DNA from: Deltaproteobacteria bacterium
GTDB lineage: Bacteria > Myxococcota_A > Polyangia > Haliangiales > JADYYK01
Length of the DNA stretch: 42,330 bases
Direction of reading: 5' to 3'
Assembly: GCA_020853705.1 (NCBI GenBank)
Contig: JADYYK010000215.1
Location: 1-42,330 of the forward strand
Shown: piece by piece, positions 27,988 through 35,369 of the stretch
Position numbering within the stretch: the first letter of the stretch is position 1
Layout: every line of letters begins with the position of its first letter
Made by a program: the position numbers and the translations under genes
Notes under the pieces: model-generated
Told to the model about the DNA's origin: nothing
What the model saw: only the letters and a program-made list of their open reading frames with translations
The model's database searches: none

Positions 27988-29163
27988 GTGCGGCTCGTCG
28001 ACACCATCGTGAAGTCGTCGATGGGCCGCCTCGCGCTGCATCACCTCTGTACGAGCTACTCGGTCGAGGTCAACCGGATCACCCTGGCGGCGCTCGAGGA
28101 CGGGCTCGCGGGCGACCCTGGTCGCGGAGCGGCGCTGCTCGAGCGGCTGCAGACGCGCGGGCTGGTGGACCCTGGCGTCTTCGCGCCGGTGCCACAACGG
28201 ACCGCGTCGGACGTCGTCAGCATCGAGCTCGAGCCGATCTCGCAGTGCAACCTGCGCTGCCGGCACTGCTACGTCCGCACCTCCGGCGACACCATGACCG
28301 AGGCCACGTTCGCCGCGGTCCTGGAGGGCGCGGCGCGGCTGGGCGCGGTCGAGCTGGCCTTCAACGGCGGCGAGCCCCTGCTGCATGAACACTGCCTCGA
28401 CTGGATCGAGCGTGCGCGCCAGGCCGAGCTGCGGGTGGTGCTGTTCTCGAACGCGACGCGGATCGACGCCGCCAGCGCCGAGCGCCTTGCCGCGGCCAGG
28501 GTGGCCAAGGTCGTCGTCAGCCTGGACGGCTTCCAGCACGAGCACGATGCGCTGCGCGGCAAGGGCGCCTTCGAGCAGGCCGAGCGCGGCCTGAGACACC
28601 TGACGCGCGCCGGGGTCGCGGTCTGGATCACCACGCTGGTGCACCCGGCCAACTACACCAGTGTCGACGCGCTGACGCGCCACGCGATCGGCTCGCTCGG
28701 CGTCCATGGCGTGCGCCGGACCATGGTGATGCCGCTCGGGCGGGCGGCGGACCGGCCCGAGCTCGCGGTCGACGACGCCGAGTTCCGCAGGCTCTACGAA
28801 GGCACCGTCGAGTGCGGGGTCGGCCGCGGGGCGCCGATGCTGCCGTGCGCCGCCGGGGTCGACAAGCTCTTCGTGCGCGCCGACGGCGAGGTCCACGCCT
28901 GTCGCCTGTTCGCGCAGGCCGCACCTGCGCTGGGGTCGCTGGCGCAGGCGTCGCTGCAGGAGATCTATCGCGGCCCGCGCGCGCGGGGCTGGCCGTACCG
29001 GGGCTTCCTGCGCAGCGAGCTCGACGAGTGTGCTGGCTGCAGCCACCTCGAGCGCTGCGCTGGCGGCTGCCGCGCGCGGGCCTGGCTGGTCAGCGGCAAC
29101 CCACGCGGCCGCGACCCCAGCGCCTGCCGCCGCCTCCGCGCCGCCTGCCCGACCAGACCCTGA
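27988..29163 (+). CDS. Radical SAM/SPASM peptide-modifying enzyme
   Basis: The 391-residue protein starts at a GTG. Residues 1-65 form a small winged-helix-like region (ITLAALEDGL...ALLERLQTRGLVDPG), possibly a RiPP recognition element. The radical SAM core has CNLRCRHC (87-94) for the [4Fe-4S] cluster, FNGGEPLLH and VVVSLDG. The C-terminal SPASM part has CAAG...GEVHAC, then CAGC-SHLER-CAGGC and a final Cys, enough for two auxiliary clusters. Such enzymes cross-link or otherwise modify peptides. The 15-residue peptide gene in front is the obvious substrate. No protease or exporter for the product is seen next door. Confidence 0.9.
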   Translation: MRLVDTIVKSSMGRLALHHLCTSYSVEVNRITLAALEDGLAGDPGRGAALLERLQTRGLVDPGVFAPVPQRTASDVVSIELEPISQCNLRCRHCYVRTSGDTMTEATFAAVLEGAARLGAVELAFNGGEPLLHEHCLDWIERARQAELRVVLFSNATRIDAASAERLAAARVAKVVVSLDGFQHEHDALRGKGAFEQAERGLRHLTRAGVAVWITTLVHPANYTSVDALTRHAIGSLGVHGVRRTMVMPLGRAADRPELAVDDAEFRRLYEGTVECGVGRGAPMLPCAAGVDKLFVRADGEVHACRLFAQAAPALGSLAQASLQEIYRGPRARGWPYRGFLRSELDECAGCSHLERCAGGCRARAWLVSGNPRGRDPSACRRLRAACPTRP

Positions 29164-29350
29164 GCAGCGCCCGGCCCTGCCCGCCCTGAGCCGGCACCCA
29201 TGAGACGGGTCGCACTGGGACAGCCGCCTGCGCCGGGCGGCAGGGCAGAGCTTCCGGCCAGTTACTCCCAGGCGAGGGTGGCGCCGAGGTTGCTCTGGTG
29301 AGGCGCTGCGCCGCGACACGCGGCGCGCCACTCACACCGGAGAAGCACAC

Positions 29351-29806
29351 ATGCGCAAGGTCGTCTCGAGCAAGCTCGGTCTCCTCATGATTGTCGCCAT
29401 CGGTTCGCTGGCGGCGTGCAAGAAGTCGAAGCCGCCGACCGAGGAGTGTCGCTACGTCGACGGCGAGCGCATCTGCGAAGGCGGCCAGGGGCTGAGCGCG
29501 CCCAGCTTCGACCAGGTCAGCCCGGCCAGCGCCCGCCCCGGCAGCAGGGTCATCATCACGGGCAAGAACTTCGAGCAGCTGCGCGCAGGCAGCCAGCTGG
29601 CCTCGGCCAAGCTCAAGTTCGGGCGCGTGGAAGGCGCCGCCACCGCGGCCGAGTGGGTCGTGCTGTCGCCCACCGAGCTCGAGGCCGTGGTCCCCGCCGA
29701 CGCCGAGTTCGGCGCCATCTCGCTGCTCGCGACCGACACCGACGCCGCTCGCACCGTGCGCGTGCTGACCGAGTCCGAGGATCCGTTCAGCCCCGACGCC
29801 GAGTGA
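29351..29806 (+). CDS. Lipoprotein with IPT/TIG domain
   Basis: The 151-residue protein begins with a lipoprotein signal (MRKVVSSKLGLLMIVAIGSLAAC, Cys 23), behind CCGGAGAAG. A Cys pair (ECRYVDGERIC) follows. Residues about 50-140 are one IPT/TIG immunoglobulin-like domain: PSFDQVSPASARPGSRVIITGKNFEQL, then strands ending in GAISLLATDTDAARTV. Surface or periplasmic binding is likely; no partner is evident. The 187-base gap before it holds one weak GC hairpin (29223-29241) and a 33-codon frame without a ribosome-binding site. Confidence 0.8.
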   Translation: MRKVVSSKLGLLMIVAIGSLAACKKSKPPTEECRYVDGERICEGGQGLSAPSFDQVSPASARPGSRVIITGKNFEQLRAGSQLASAKLKFGRVEGAATAAEWVVLSPTELEAVVPADAEFGAISLLATDTDAARTVRVLTESEDPFSPDAE

Positions 29807-29979
29807 CCCCGCGCCGCGCCCCGCGCGCGCGGCCTTCGACCATGCCCAGGCCATCGACCCAGGTGAACCCCTGGTTGTCATGCCCGCGCCCGGACGTCGA
29901 CCACCGGTTGACACCCTGATGGCAGGAGCACGGATTCATGCCGGTCGGACCTGGCACGCGGAGTGCGTTAGCTCGGCGC

Positions 29980-32034
29980 ATGGGCAAATGGTCACTGCTT
30001 GGACTCCTCGGTCTGGCCCTGGCGGCGTGCGGCAATGGCGGCGGCGGGCCGGCGCCCACCGGCGCAGACATCGGCCCCGAGGGCGGCACCCTGACCAGCG
30101 CGGATGGCGTCAACGTCAGCGTCCCGGCGGGGGCAGTGGCTGGGGTCACGCGCTTCACCATCACCGAGGTCAGCGCCGGGCCGGGTCAGCTCCCGGCCGG
30201 CGTGCGCGCGCTCGGCAAGACCTACCGCCTGGAGCCCGAGGGCGTGCGCTTCGCGGCGCTGGTGCGCATCAGTCTGCCAGTGCCCGCGAGCAGCGCCGCA
30301 CACGGCGTGCTGCTGCTGCGCCGCCCGGCGCCGTCTGCCAGCTGGCTGCCCATCGGCAACGCCGGCGCGGGTGCGGCGGTGGTCAGCGGCGCGACCGCCG
30401 AGCTGTCGACCTACACGGTGGCGGAGGTCGATGGGCTGTTCGAGGCGGCCGCGTGCACGGTCACGCCCGATCGCTGTGACCTCACGTGCGGCCCCGCCAG
30501 CTGCAGCGGCTCGTGCAGCGCCTCCGCCGCCGGGGCCACCCTCACCGTGGGCGCCACGTGCAGCACCGATCCCGTGCCCGGCGATCCCTTGCGCGTGACC
30601 TGCGCCTGCGACGGAGGCGACGCCCCGCCCATCCACCTCAACCTGCTCGAGGCCACGATGAGCCCGGCCCAGGCCCTGTTCGTGATCGCCAGCCACTGCG
30701 GCTGGCCGTGCGGGGGCGCCAGCGACGGCGGCGGTCTCGACGGCGGCAACCTCGACGGCGCCACACCCGATGGCGGCGCGCGCACGCCGGTGGTCTCGGC
30801 GTCGACCGCGCTGGCGCCCGCCGGCATGTTCCCGGCGCTGAGCTTCGACAACGTCGGCAACGCCATCGCGGTCTACTACGTGGCCGCCAGCAAGCAGCTC
30901 ATGTCGCGTCACTACACCCGCGCCAGCACGAGCTGGAGCGCGCCGCGAGCGCTGCCGGCGGGCACCGAGCCGCCCGGGCTGCCGTGGTTCACGCCCCGGG
31001 TCTGCCTGGCTGACGACGGAGCGGCCGTCGCGGTGTGGACGGTGACTGGCAGCGCCACCCCCTACCCGCTGTGGGCCAGCCGCCATGACCCGGGCAGCGG
31101 GACGTGGTCACCCGCGGTTCGACTGGGCGACTCGGCCTACGAAGATGCCTTCCACCTGCGCTGCACCACGCAGGGCGCCGCCGTCGCGCTGTGGCAGTCG
31201 TCACCGCAGACCAACAACGACTTCCTGCTGGGCGCGCGCTGGGACGGCAACGCGTGGAGCGCACCCACCGAGCTGTTCCGCTTCCAGTCCGGCGTCACCG
31301 ACGAGGCCATGATGCACTTCGGCCTCGAGCTGGGGCGGAGCGGCAAGGGCTTCGCCTTCCTGCAGACCAGCGGCTACCTGGAGGCCGGCACGCCCTACGA
31401 TCGTCTGCTGGTGCGCCGCATCGACGGGGGCTGGGGCGCCGCCAACGTCGAGGTCGCCCGCGAGCCAGGCGGCAGCATGGCCCCGATGGCCGCCGCGCTG
31501 GCGCTCGACGAGACCGACGACGTCATCGCGGTGTATGCGCGCAGCGTCGACGTGCTGGGTAGCCCGCGCGTGCGCCTGTTCGAGAGCGCCTACGCGCCCG
31601 TGGCGGCGACCTGGAGCACCCCGAGCGTGGTGGCCACCGCCGACGTGGGCCTGACCAGCGGCATGGCGCTGGCCGCCACGCTGTCGCCCAGCGGCCACGC
31701 GGCCGCGCTGATCCGTCTCGAGGACGCCACCCGCTCCCTGGTGTACGCCACCCGGCGCGCGCCCGGGACCGCGTGGGCGACGCTGTCGCCGCTGGTGTCG
31801 GCGGGTCGCCACCGGCTCGTCGGCGCGGTGCGCGGCCCCAGCGGCCCCCTGGCCCTGCTGCAGAGCGCCAGCGGTCCGGTGTCCGCCCACGGCCTCCTGG
31901 ACCTGGGCGCCGGCTTCGGCGCCGCCGTGCCGGTGGACAGCGCCACCTTCGTCCAGGTCGCCGCCAGCCCCTACGGCCACGCCGGCGCGGTGTTCAGCGC
32001 CGGCGACGTCAGCGTACGCATGATCGACTGGTGA
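29980..32034 (+). CDS. Large lipoprotein: ZU5-like domain, Cys-rich region, beta-propeller-like part
   Basis: The 684-residue protein starts at the ATG at 29980, giving the lipoprotein signal MGKWSLLGLLGLALAAC (Cys 17). Residues about 28-105 resemble a ZU5 domain (GPEGGTLTSADGVNVSVPAGAV). A Cys-rich segment (about 155-215) with eleven Cys follows, then a Gly/Asp linker (SDGGGLDGGNLDG). The last ~430 residues are repeated beta blades with motifs such as FDNVGNAIAVYYVA and TQGAAVALWQSS, like a sialidase/BNR-type propeller without clear Asp-boxes. It is an exposed cell-surface protein; ligand unknown. Confidence 0.75.
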   Translation: MGKWSLLGLLGLALAACGNGGGGPAPTGADIGPEGGTLTSADGVNVSVPAGAVAGVTRFTITEVSAGPGQLPAGVRALGKTYRLEPEGVRFAALVRISLPVPASSAAHGVLLLRRPAPSASWLPIGNAGAGAAVVSGATAELSTYTVAEVDGLFEAAACTVTPDRCDLTCGPASCSGSCSASAAGATLTVGATCSTDPVPGDPLRVTCACDGGDAPPIHLNLLEATMSPAQALFVIASHCGWPCGGASDGGGLDGGNLDGATPDGGARTPVVSASTALAPAGMFPALSFDNVGNAIAVYYVAASKQLMSRHYTRASTSWSAPRALPAGTEPPGLPWFTPRVCLADDGAAVAVWTVTGSATPYPLWASRHDPGSGTWSPAVRLGDSAYEDAFHLRCTTQGAAVALWQSSPQTNNDFLLGARWDGNAWSAPTELFRFQSGVTDEAMMHFGLELGRSGKGFAFLQTSGYLEAGTPYDRLLVRRIDGGWGAANVEVAREPGGSMAPMAAALALDETDDVIAVYARSVDVLGSPRVRLFESAYAPVAATWSTPSVVATADVGLTSGMALAATLSPSGHAAALIRLEDATRSLVYATRRAPGTAWATLSPLVSAGRHRLVGAVRGPSGPLALLQSASGPVSAHGLLDLGAGFGAAVPVDSATFVQVAASPYGHAGAVFSAGDVSVRMIDW

Positions 32035-32078
32035 CAGCAGGACAGGCCGCTACTGCGTCGCGATGGCATACTGAAGGG

Positions 32079-32654
32079 GTGTCGGCCCCCGCACATCGCA
32101 TCCACTACACCTACGCCGAGTACCTCTCGCTCGAGTCGGCGAGCAACGTCAAGCACGAGTACCTCGACGGGCAGATCTACGGGATGGCCGGCGCCACGCC
32201 CGAGCACGCGGCGCTGACCGCGACGGTGGTCGGGTTGCTGTTTCCGCAGCCGGTCGGGGGACGGTGCCGCGCGCACAGCTCGGATATGCGCGTCCGTGTC
32301 AGCGCCACCGGACTGTCAACCTATCCGGACGTGACGGTGGTTTGCGGTCCACGCGAGCTGCACCCGGACGACGAGAACGCGGTCACCAACCCGACTCTGC
32401 TCGTCGAGGTGCTGAGCCCGAGCACGGAGGGTTACGACCGCGGTGACAAGTTCGAGCACTACAAGAGCATGCCGTCGCTGCGCCAGTACGTCCTCGTGTC
32501 CCAGCGCGAGCGCAGGGTCGAGGTCTGGACCCGGGGCGAAGACGGGGACTGGCAAGCGCGCACCACCACGGACGGCGAAGTGGCACGGCTCGACGCCATC
32601 GACTGCACGCTCGATGTGCGCACGCTCTACGAAGCGGCTCAGGCTTCGGCCTGA
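32079..32654 (+). CDS. Uma2 family (DUF820) PD-(D/E)xK nuclease-like protein
   Basis: The 191-residue protein starts at a GTG with AAGGGG just before it. It shows the Uma2 plan: YTYAEYLSLESASNVKHEYLDGQIYGMAG, the acidic catalytic TYPDVTVV, LLVEVLSPSTEGYDRGDKFEHYKSMPSLRQYVLVS with Glu and Lys of the PD-(D/E)xK site, and VEVWTR. All catalytic residues look present. The real role of this abundant family is unknown; it is often multicopy in Cyanobacteria and Myxococcota. It lies 150 bases from the boundary of the tRNA-Phe island. Confidence 0.88.
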   Translation: MSAPAHRIHYTYAEYLSLESASNVKHEYLDGQIYGMAGATPEHAALTATVVGLLFPQPVGGRCRAHSSDMRVRVSATGLSTYPDVTVVCGPRELHPDDENAVTNPTLLVEVLSPSTEGYDRGDKFEHYKSMPSLRQYVLVSQRERRVEVWTRGEDGDWQARTTTDGEVARLDAIDCTLDVRTLYEAAQASA

Positions 32655-32804
32655 CGGCAGCGGGCCGCCGCTGCACCATCAGTCGCCGCATCGATCCACG
32701 CGATCCAATCGCCAGGACCGTGGCAGCGCGGCTCAACCTGGCAGAGGCCGGCTGGGGTCCAACCGACGAGCCGGAGTAAGGCCAAGAACCTGCGATTTCC
32801 GTGA

Positions 32805-32855
32805 GAATTTCGGTGCCCAGACCCGGAATCGAACCAGGGACACGGGGATTTTCAG
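32805..32855. repeat. Displaced copy of the tRNA-Phe 3' part (att site, distal end)
   Basis: These 51 bases are identical to 34682-34732. They correspond to tRNA-Phe positions 32-73 plus nine bases past the 3' end, on the minus strand. A further ~25 bases before 32805 are imperfectly similar to the matching bases before 34682. The copy lacks the 5' half of the tRNA, so it is not a gene. The non-coding stretch 32655-32926 holds nothing else that I can support. Confidence 0.92.
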
Positions 32856-32926
32856 GCTCGCAACCAGCGGAGACAAGGCCGCGGCTTCGCTTGGTTTCTC
32901 CCCGTGACAAGGCGGACCGGTAGCAC

Positions 32927-33037
32927 ATGGGTAGCAACGACCGCGGCGCTGTTCGTCGGATCCACCACGGCAAGCGGGCCCGCTATCGCCAAACCCGTCT
33001 GGCGAGGGGCCTCTACAAGCGTACAATGAGGCCATGA
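32927..33037 (+). CDS. Possible 36-residue basic peptide
   Basis: This short frame, MGSNDRGAVRRIHHGKRARY and on, is very rich in Arg, Lys and His, and its stop overlaps the antitoxin start (ATGA). AAGGCGG lies somewhat far upstream. The overlap argues for a real gene; the small size and weak ribosome-binding site argue against. Confidence 0.3.
   Translation: MGSNDRGAVRRIHHGKRARYRQTRLARGLYKRTMRP
33008..33033. promoter_or_regulatory. Inverted repeat before the antitoxin gene
   Basis: GGCCTC and GAGGCC are separated by 14 bases (TACAAGCGTACAAT) with a central GTAC, ending right at the antitoxin ATG. TACAAT resembles a -10 box. The arrangement fits an operator through which the antitoxin represses its own operon. 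Confidence 0.45.
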
Positions 33038-33267
33038 GCGCGCGTGCCACGGTCTTCGATCAAGCGCTTGCCCTGCCCGCACAAGACCGGGCGGCACTCG
33101 CCCACGATCTCCTTCGCAGTCTCGATGACGCCGACGATCCAGACGCCGACCAGGCCTGGCTCATCGAGATCGAGCGACGTGCTGCCGAGGTTGATGCTGG
33201 CACCGCGGTCCTGGACGACTGGTCGGCTGTGCGCGAGCGTCTCGCGAGTCGCTGGCGCAAGCGCTGA
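33034..33267 (+). CDS. Addiction-module antitoxin
   Basis: The 77-residue protein, RATVFDQALALPAQDRAALAHDLLRSLDD followed by WLIEIERRAAEVDAG and WSAVRERLASRWRKR, follows the 'putative addiction module component' antitoxin family that pairs with RelE/ParE toxins. The basic end and the helix rich in Glu fit binding to the toxin. The toxin starts eight bases later. It neutralises the toxin and probably represses the operon. Confidence 0.88.
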   Translation: MSARATVFDQALALPAQDRAALAHDLLRSLDDADDPDADQAWLIEIERRAAEVDAGTAVLDDWSAVRERLASRWRKR

Positions 33268-33275
33268 CCCAGCCA

Positions 33276-33581
33276 ATGCGCCTGCGTTTGCACGCCGGTG
33301 CCACTGCCGACCTCGAAGCGGCAGGCGATTGGTACGAATCCCAGCGCCCCGGACTGGCCGTAGAGTTCGCCGACGAGGTTGCTCGCGCGCTGGAAACGCT
33401 CGCCGAGAGCCCCCTGCTCTGGCCACGGTGGCCTGCCAGTCCCGATCGGCTCCGTGTCCACCGCTTCGTCCTGTCACGGTTTCCATTCGCGATCGGATAT
33501 CGCGTGCACCCGACCGAGATCGTCGTCCTGGTGGTCGCCCATGCAAAGCGACGCCCGCTATTCTGGCTGTCGCGAGGGTGA
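33276..33581 (+). CDS. RelE/ParE-type toxin
   Basis: The 101-residue protein has the RelE/ParE fold order: AGATADLEAAGDWYESQRPGLAVEFADEVARALETLAESPLLWPRW, then RVHRFVLSRFPFAIGYRVHPTEIVVLVVAHAKRRPLFW. The basic residues at the end (AHAKRRP) match the family's functional tail. The target (mRNA on the ribosome or DNA gyrase) cannot be told from sequence alone. Its last bases overlap the next small gene. Confidence 0.88.
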   Translation: MRLRLHAGATADLEAAGDWYESQRPGLAVEFADEVARALETLAESPLLWPRWPASPDRLRVHRFVLSRFPFAIGYRVHPTEIVVLVVAHAKRRPLFWLSRG

Positions 33582-33757
33582 GAAAGGAGCTACCAGCGGA
33601 AGTGCAGCCGCAGAGAGCCTACCGCCTCGAAACCAAGGTCGTGCGCGCCCTCGCGGAGCGACTCCGCGTCGATCCGGGCAAGTCGGCAGAGGTTTTCGCC
33701 GCTGCCTTCTTTGCCGGGAGGGCACCAGAGTCGGAACTCGTGCAGGCGCTCAGGTGA
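33578..33757 (+). CDS. 59-residue helical protein of the island operon
   Basis: The GTG start overlaps the toxin stop (GTGA) and the stop overlaps the next ATG (TGATG). The product (VRKELPAEVQPQRAYRLETK, then VRALAERLRVDPGKSAEVFAAAFFAGRAPESELVQALR in outline) is charged and helical. No family recognised. A second possible GTG start lies at 33602 behind AAAGGAG. Overlap on both sides is the main support. Confidence 0.45.
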   Translation: MRKELPAEVQPQRAYRLETKVVRALAERLRVDPGKSAEVFAAAFFAGRAPESELVQALR

Positions 33758-34503
33758 TGGCGTCCTCGATCAGATGCTCTCTTCTCGCGACCACGGCGGT
33801 GTTGATTACTGTCAGCTTGGCCAGTTGCCGCCGAGCGAAGCGGACCGGCCCCCCAAGACTGGCTTCTCGATTGGCAACGGGAACGGATGCGCCTCCAGAT
33901 CTGCGGCCGGCAGCGAGGCGGATTGCCAGCATCCTGGCAGAGGATGAGCGCGCGGAGGCCGAGGAGCTGCTCCTGACCGAGACCCTGCCTGCGGAGTATG
34001 CGGCTCGGATCGCCGAAGGTGACGCTCCCGAGGTGGCGTGGCGACTGGCCGAGGAAGGCCTGGCTACCCGCCTGCGAAGCGAGTCCCCCCTCGCTCGTCT
34101 TGTCATCTTGCGAGACCTCCGATACCTCGCCGACTACAGGACGATGCAGGCCCGCGCGTCGGTGCTGTCCCATGCGCGCTATGCCAAGGAACGCCCTCTG
34201 GACTTCGCCAGGCGCGGCGAGCCCCGACCCTTTGGCCTGGACCAGGCGCTCGAGCTGTCGGTTCTCGACATTGCGCGTGAAGCCACGGTTCTCGCCGTCC
34301 GCTACCAGCTTTGGCTGCTTGTCGTCCAGACTCCGGAACACTTTGGTGCCTGGGTCGAGACCATGAGGAGTGTACCGGGCACTGGGGATCTTTCCGCCAT
34401 CATCGAGTATGCCCGCACCGGACACTTGGTCGGATACGCCTGCCAATCCCCGGTTGCGAGATGGCTGGGGCGACCACCGTGTGGACGACTCATCCTGAGA
34501 TGA
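33757..34503 (+). CDS. Lipoprotein of unknown function in the island
   Basis: The 248-residue protein has a lipoprotein signal, MASSIRCSLLATTAVLITVS then LASC (Cys 24). The rest is soluble and mostly helical: AARRIASILAEDERAEAEELLLTETLPAEYAARIAEGDAPEVAWRLAEEGL, then LARLVILRDLRYLADYRT and DIAREATVLAVRYQLWLLVVQTPEHFGAWVETM, each in outline. No known domain. Base composition is lower in GC than the neighbours. Linkage to a toxin-antitoxin pair inside a tRNA-bounded element suggests accessory function, perhaps defence or envelope immunity (speculative). Confidence 0.65.
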   Translation: MASSIRCSLLATTAVLITVSLASCRRAKRTGPPRLASRLATGTDAPPDLRPAARRIASILAEDERAEAEELLLTETLPAEYAARIAEGDAPEVAWRLAEEGLATRLRSESPLARLVILRDLRYLADYRTMQARASVLSHARYAKERPLDFARRGEPRPFGLDQALELSVLDIAREATVLAVRYQLWLLVVQTPEHFGAWVETMRSVPGTGDLSAIIEYARTGHLVGYACQSPVARWLGRPPCGRLILR

Positions 34504-34681
34504 GGCAATGACCAGGCCAGCGGGCCAGCCGGGTGAAGGCTGACCCGACCCTCCAGGCGTAGGCGCCACGGTAGCTGCGCTGGACGACCAGCGCGGAGCA
34601 CGAACTCGAGAGGAGGCCAACCTGGTCGCACCCAGAGACGGATGAGACGCATGAGACGGCCAGAAACCACGATTTCTGCGG

Positions 34682-34732
34682 GAATTTCGGTGCCCAGACC
34701 CGGAATCGAACCAGGGACACGGGGATTTTCAG
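34682..34732. repeat. Proximal att repeat in tRNA-Phe
   Basis: This 51-base segment is identical to 32805-32855. It begins nine bases past the tRNA 3' end and runs to the anticodon loop (tRNA position 32), the usual crossover region of tyrosine integrases. The intact tRNA gene is kept on this side. Confidence 0.92.
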
Positions 34733-34763
34733 TCCCCTGCTCTACCAGCTGAGCTATCTGGGC
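34691..34763 (-). tRNA. tRNA-Phe (anticodon GAA)
   Basis: The minus strand folds as a full cloverleaf: acceptor GCCCAGA/TCTGGGC, D arm GCTC/GAGC, anticodon arm GGGGA-CTGAAAA-TCCCC with GAA at 34728-34730, T arm with GGTTCGATTC, discriminator A. The 73-base gene does not encode CCA (CCG follows). Its 3' 42 bases plus nine downstream form the right-hand copy of the island repeat. Confidence 0.97.
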
Positions 34764-34790
34764 GTGCTGCCGAGGCGGTGAGGCTCCGGT

Positions 34791-34819
34791 TAGTTACCCG
34801 AGCGGTTCGCGAGCGTCAA
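34791..34819 (-). promoter_or_regulatory. Sigma-70-like promoter of tRNA-Phe
   Basis: On the minus strand, TTGACG (34819-34814) and TAACTA (34796-34791) are 17 bases apart, about 30 bases before the tRNA 5' end. The -35 is near consensus; the -10 is weak. Confidence 0.4.
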
Positions 34820-34891
34820 GGGGGAACGCTTGGCACGGGTGGCCGCAGGATGGGGGCCGGCGTAGACTGGGCCTACGGGGCGGAGGTCTTG

Positions 34892-35332
34892 ATGCGCTTC
34901 GACGCGGGCGGTGGGCCGGAGCAGCGACGCGAGCCGCGCTATCCGGCCAGGGTGGCGGTGACGCTGAGGTTTCCCAGCACGGGGATCTATGATCTCGGCT
35001 TCGAGATCGCGGTGGCCGGGCAGCAGCCGGTCAGCGGGCATGACATCGACAGCTGCGAGTCGCTGAACCTGAGTCGGGGCGGCGTCATGCTGGAGCTGCC
35101 CTACCAGCTGCCGGTCGGGCAGCCGCTGTCGGTGGCGCTGCAGCTGCCCAGTGGGCGGGACCTGCCGCTCGAGGCCGAGGTGCGCCACGTCGAGGAGGTC
35201 GAGGTCACCGGGGCGTGGGCCGGCCTGGAGGCCTCGCCGCACCGGCGCTACCAGACCGGCCTGGCCTTCCTGGATGTCGGCCCCCGCGAGGCGGCGCTGC
35301 TGGAGTCGCTGGCGCACGGGCGCGCGGGCTGA
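34892..35332 (+). CDS. PilZ domain protein
   Basis: The 146-residue protein starts at the ATG at 34892 behind GGAGG. It contains the c-di-GMP-binding signature: EQRREPRYPARVAVTLRF (RxxxR-like) and, about 45 residues later, ESLNLSRGGVMLEL (D/NxSxxG). The rest (LPVGQPLSVALQLPSGRDLPLEAEVRHVE, GLAFLDVGPREAALLESL, in outline) completes the PilZ barrel and final helix. In myxobacteria such proteins link c-di-GMP to motility or envelope functions. Confidence 0.88.
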   Translation: MRFDAGGGPEQRREPRYPARVAVTLRFPSTGIYDLGFEIAVAGQQPVSGHDIDSCESLNLSRGGVMLELPYQLPVGQPLSVALQLPSGRDLPLEAEVRHVEEVEVTGAWAGLEASPHRRYQTGLAFLDVGPREAALLESLAHGRAG

Positions 35333-35369
35333 CCGATTTGCCAGCGCGCGGCCTGGCGGCGCTGGCACC

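Larger units (their letters stand above)
32805..34732. mobile_element. 1.9-kb tRNA-Phe-linked micro-island without integrase
   Basis: Direct 51-bp repeats mark both ends, with the intact tRNA-Phe gene at the right end and the truncated copy at the left. Inside lie a toxin-antitoxin pair and other short overlapping genes, with visibly lower GC than the flanks. No recombinase gene is present, so the element is either a deletion remnant or moves with an integrase supplied from elsewhere. Confidence 0.7.

Noticed and set aside
29200..29301. A 33-codon plus-strand frame after the radical SAM gene, considered as a second peptide substrate.
   Set aside because: No ribosome-binding site, and the composition looks like random GC-rich sequence.
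32733..33050. A 105-codon minus-strand frame over the left repeat (SLVRFRVWAPKF...).
   Set aside because: It translates the tRNA remnant; this peptide is a known artefact of tRNA-derived sequence.
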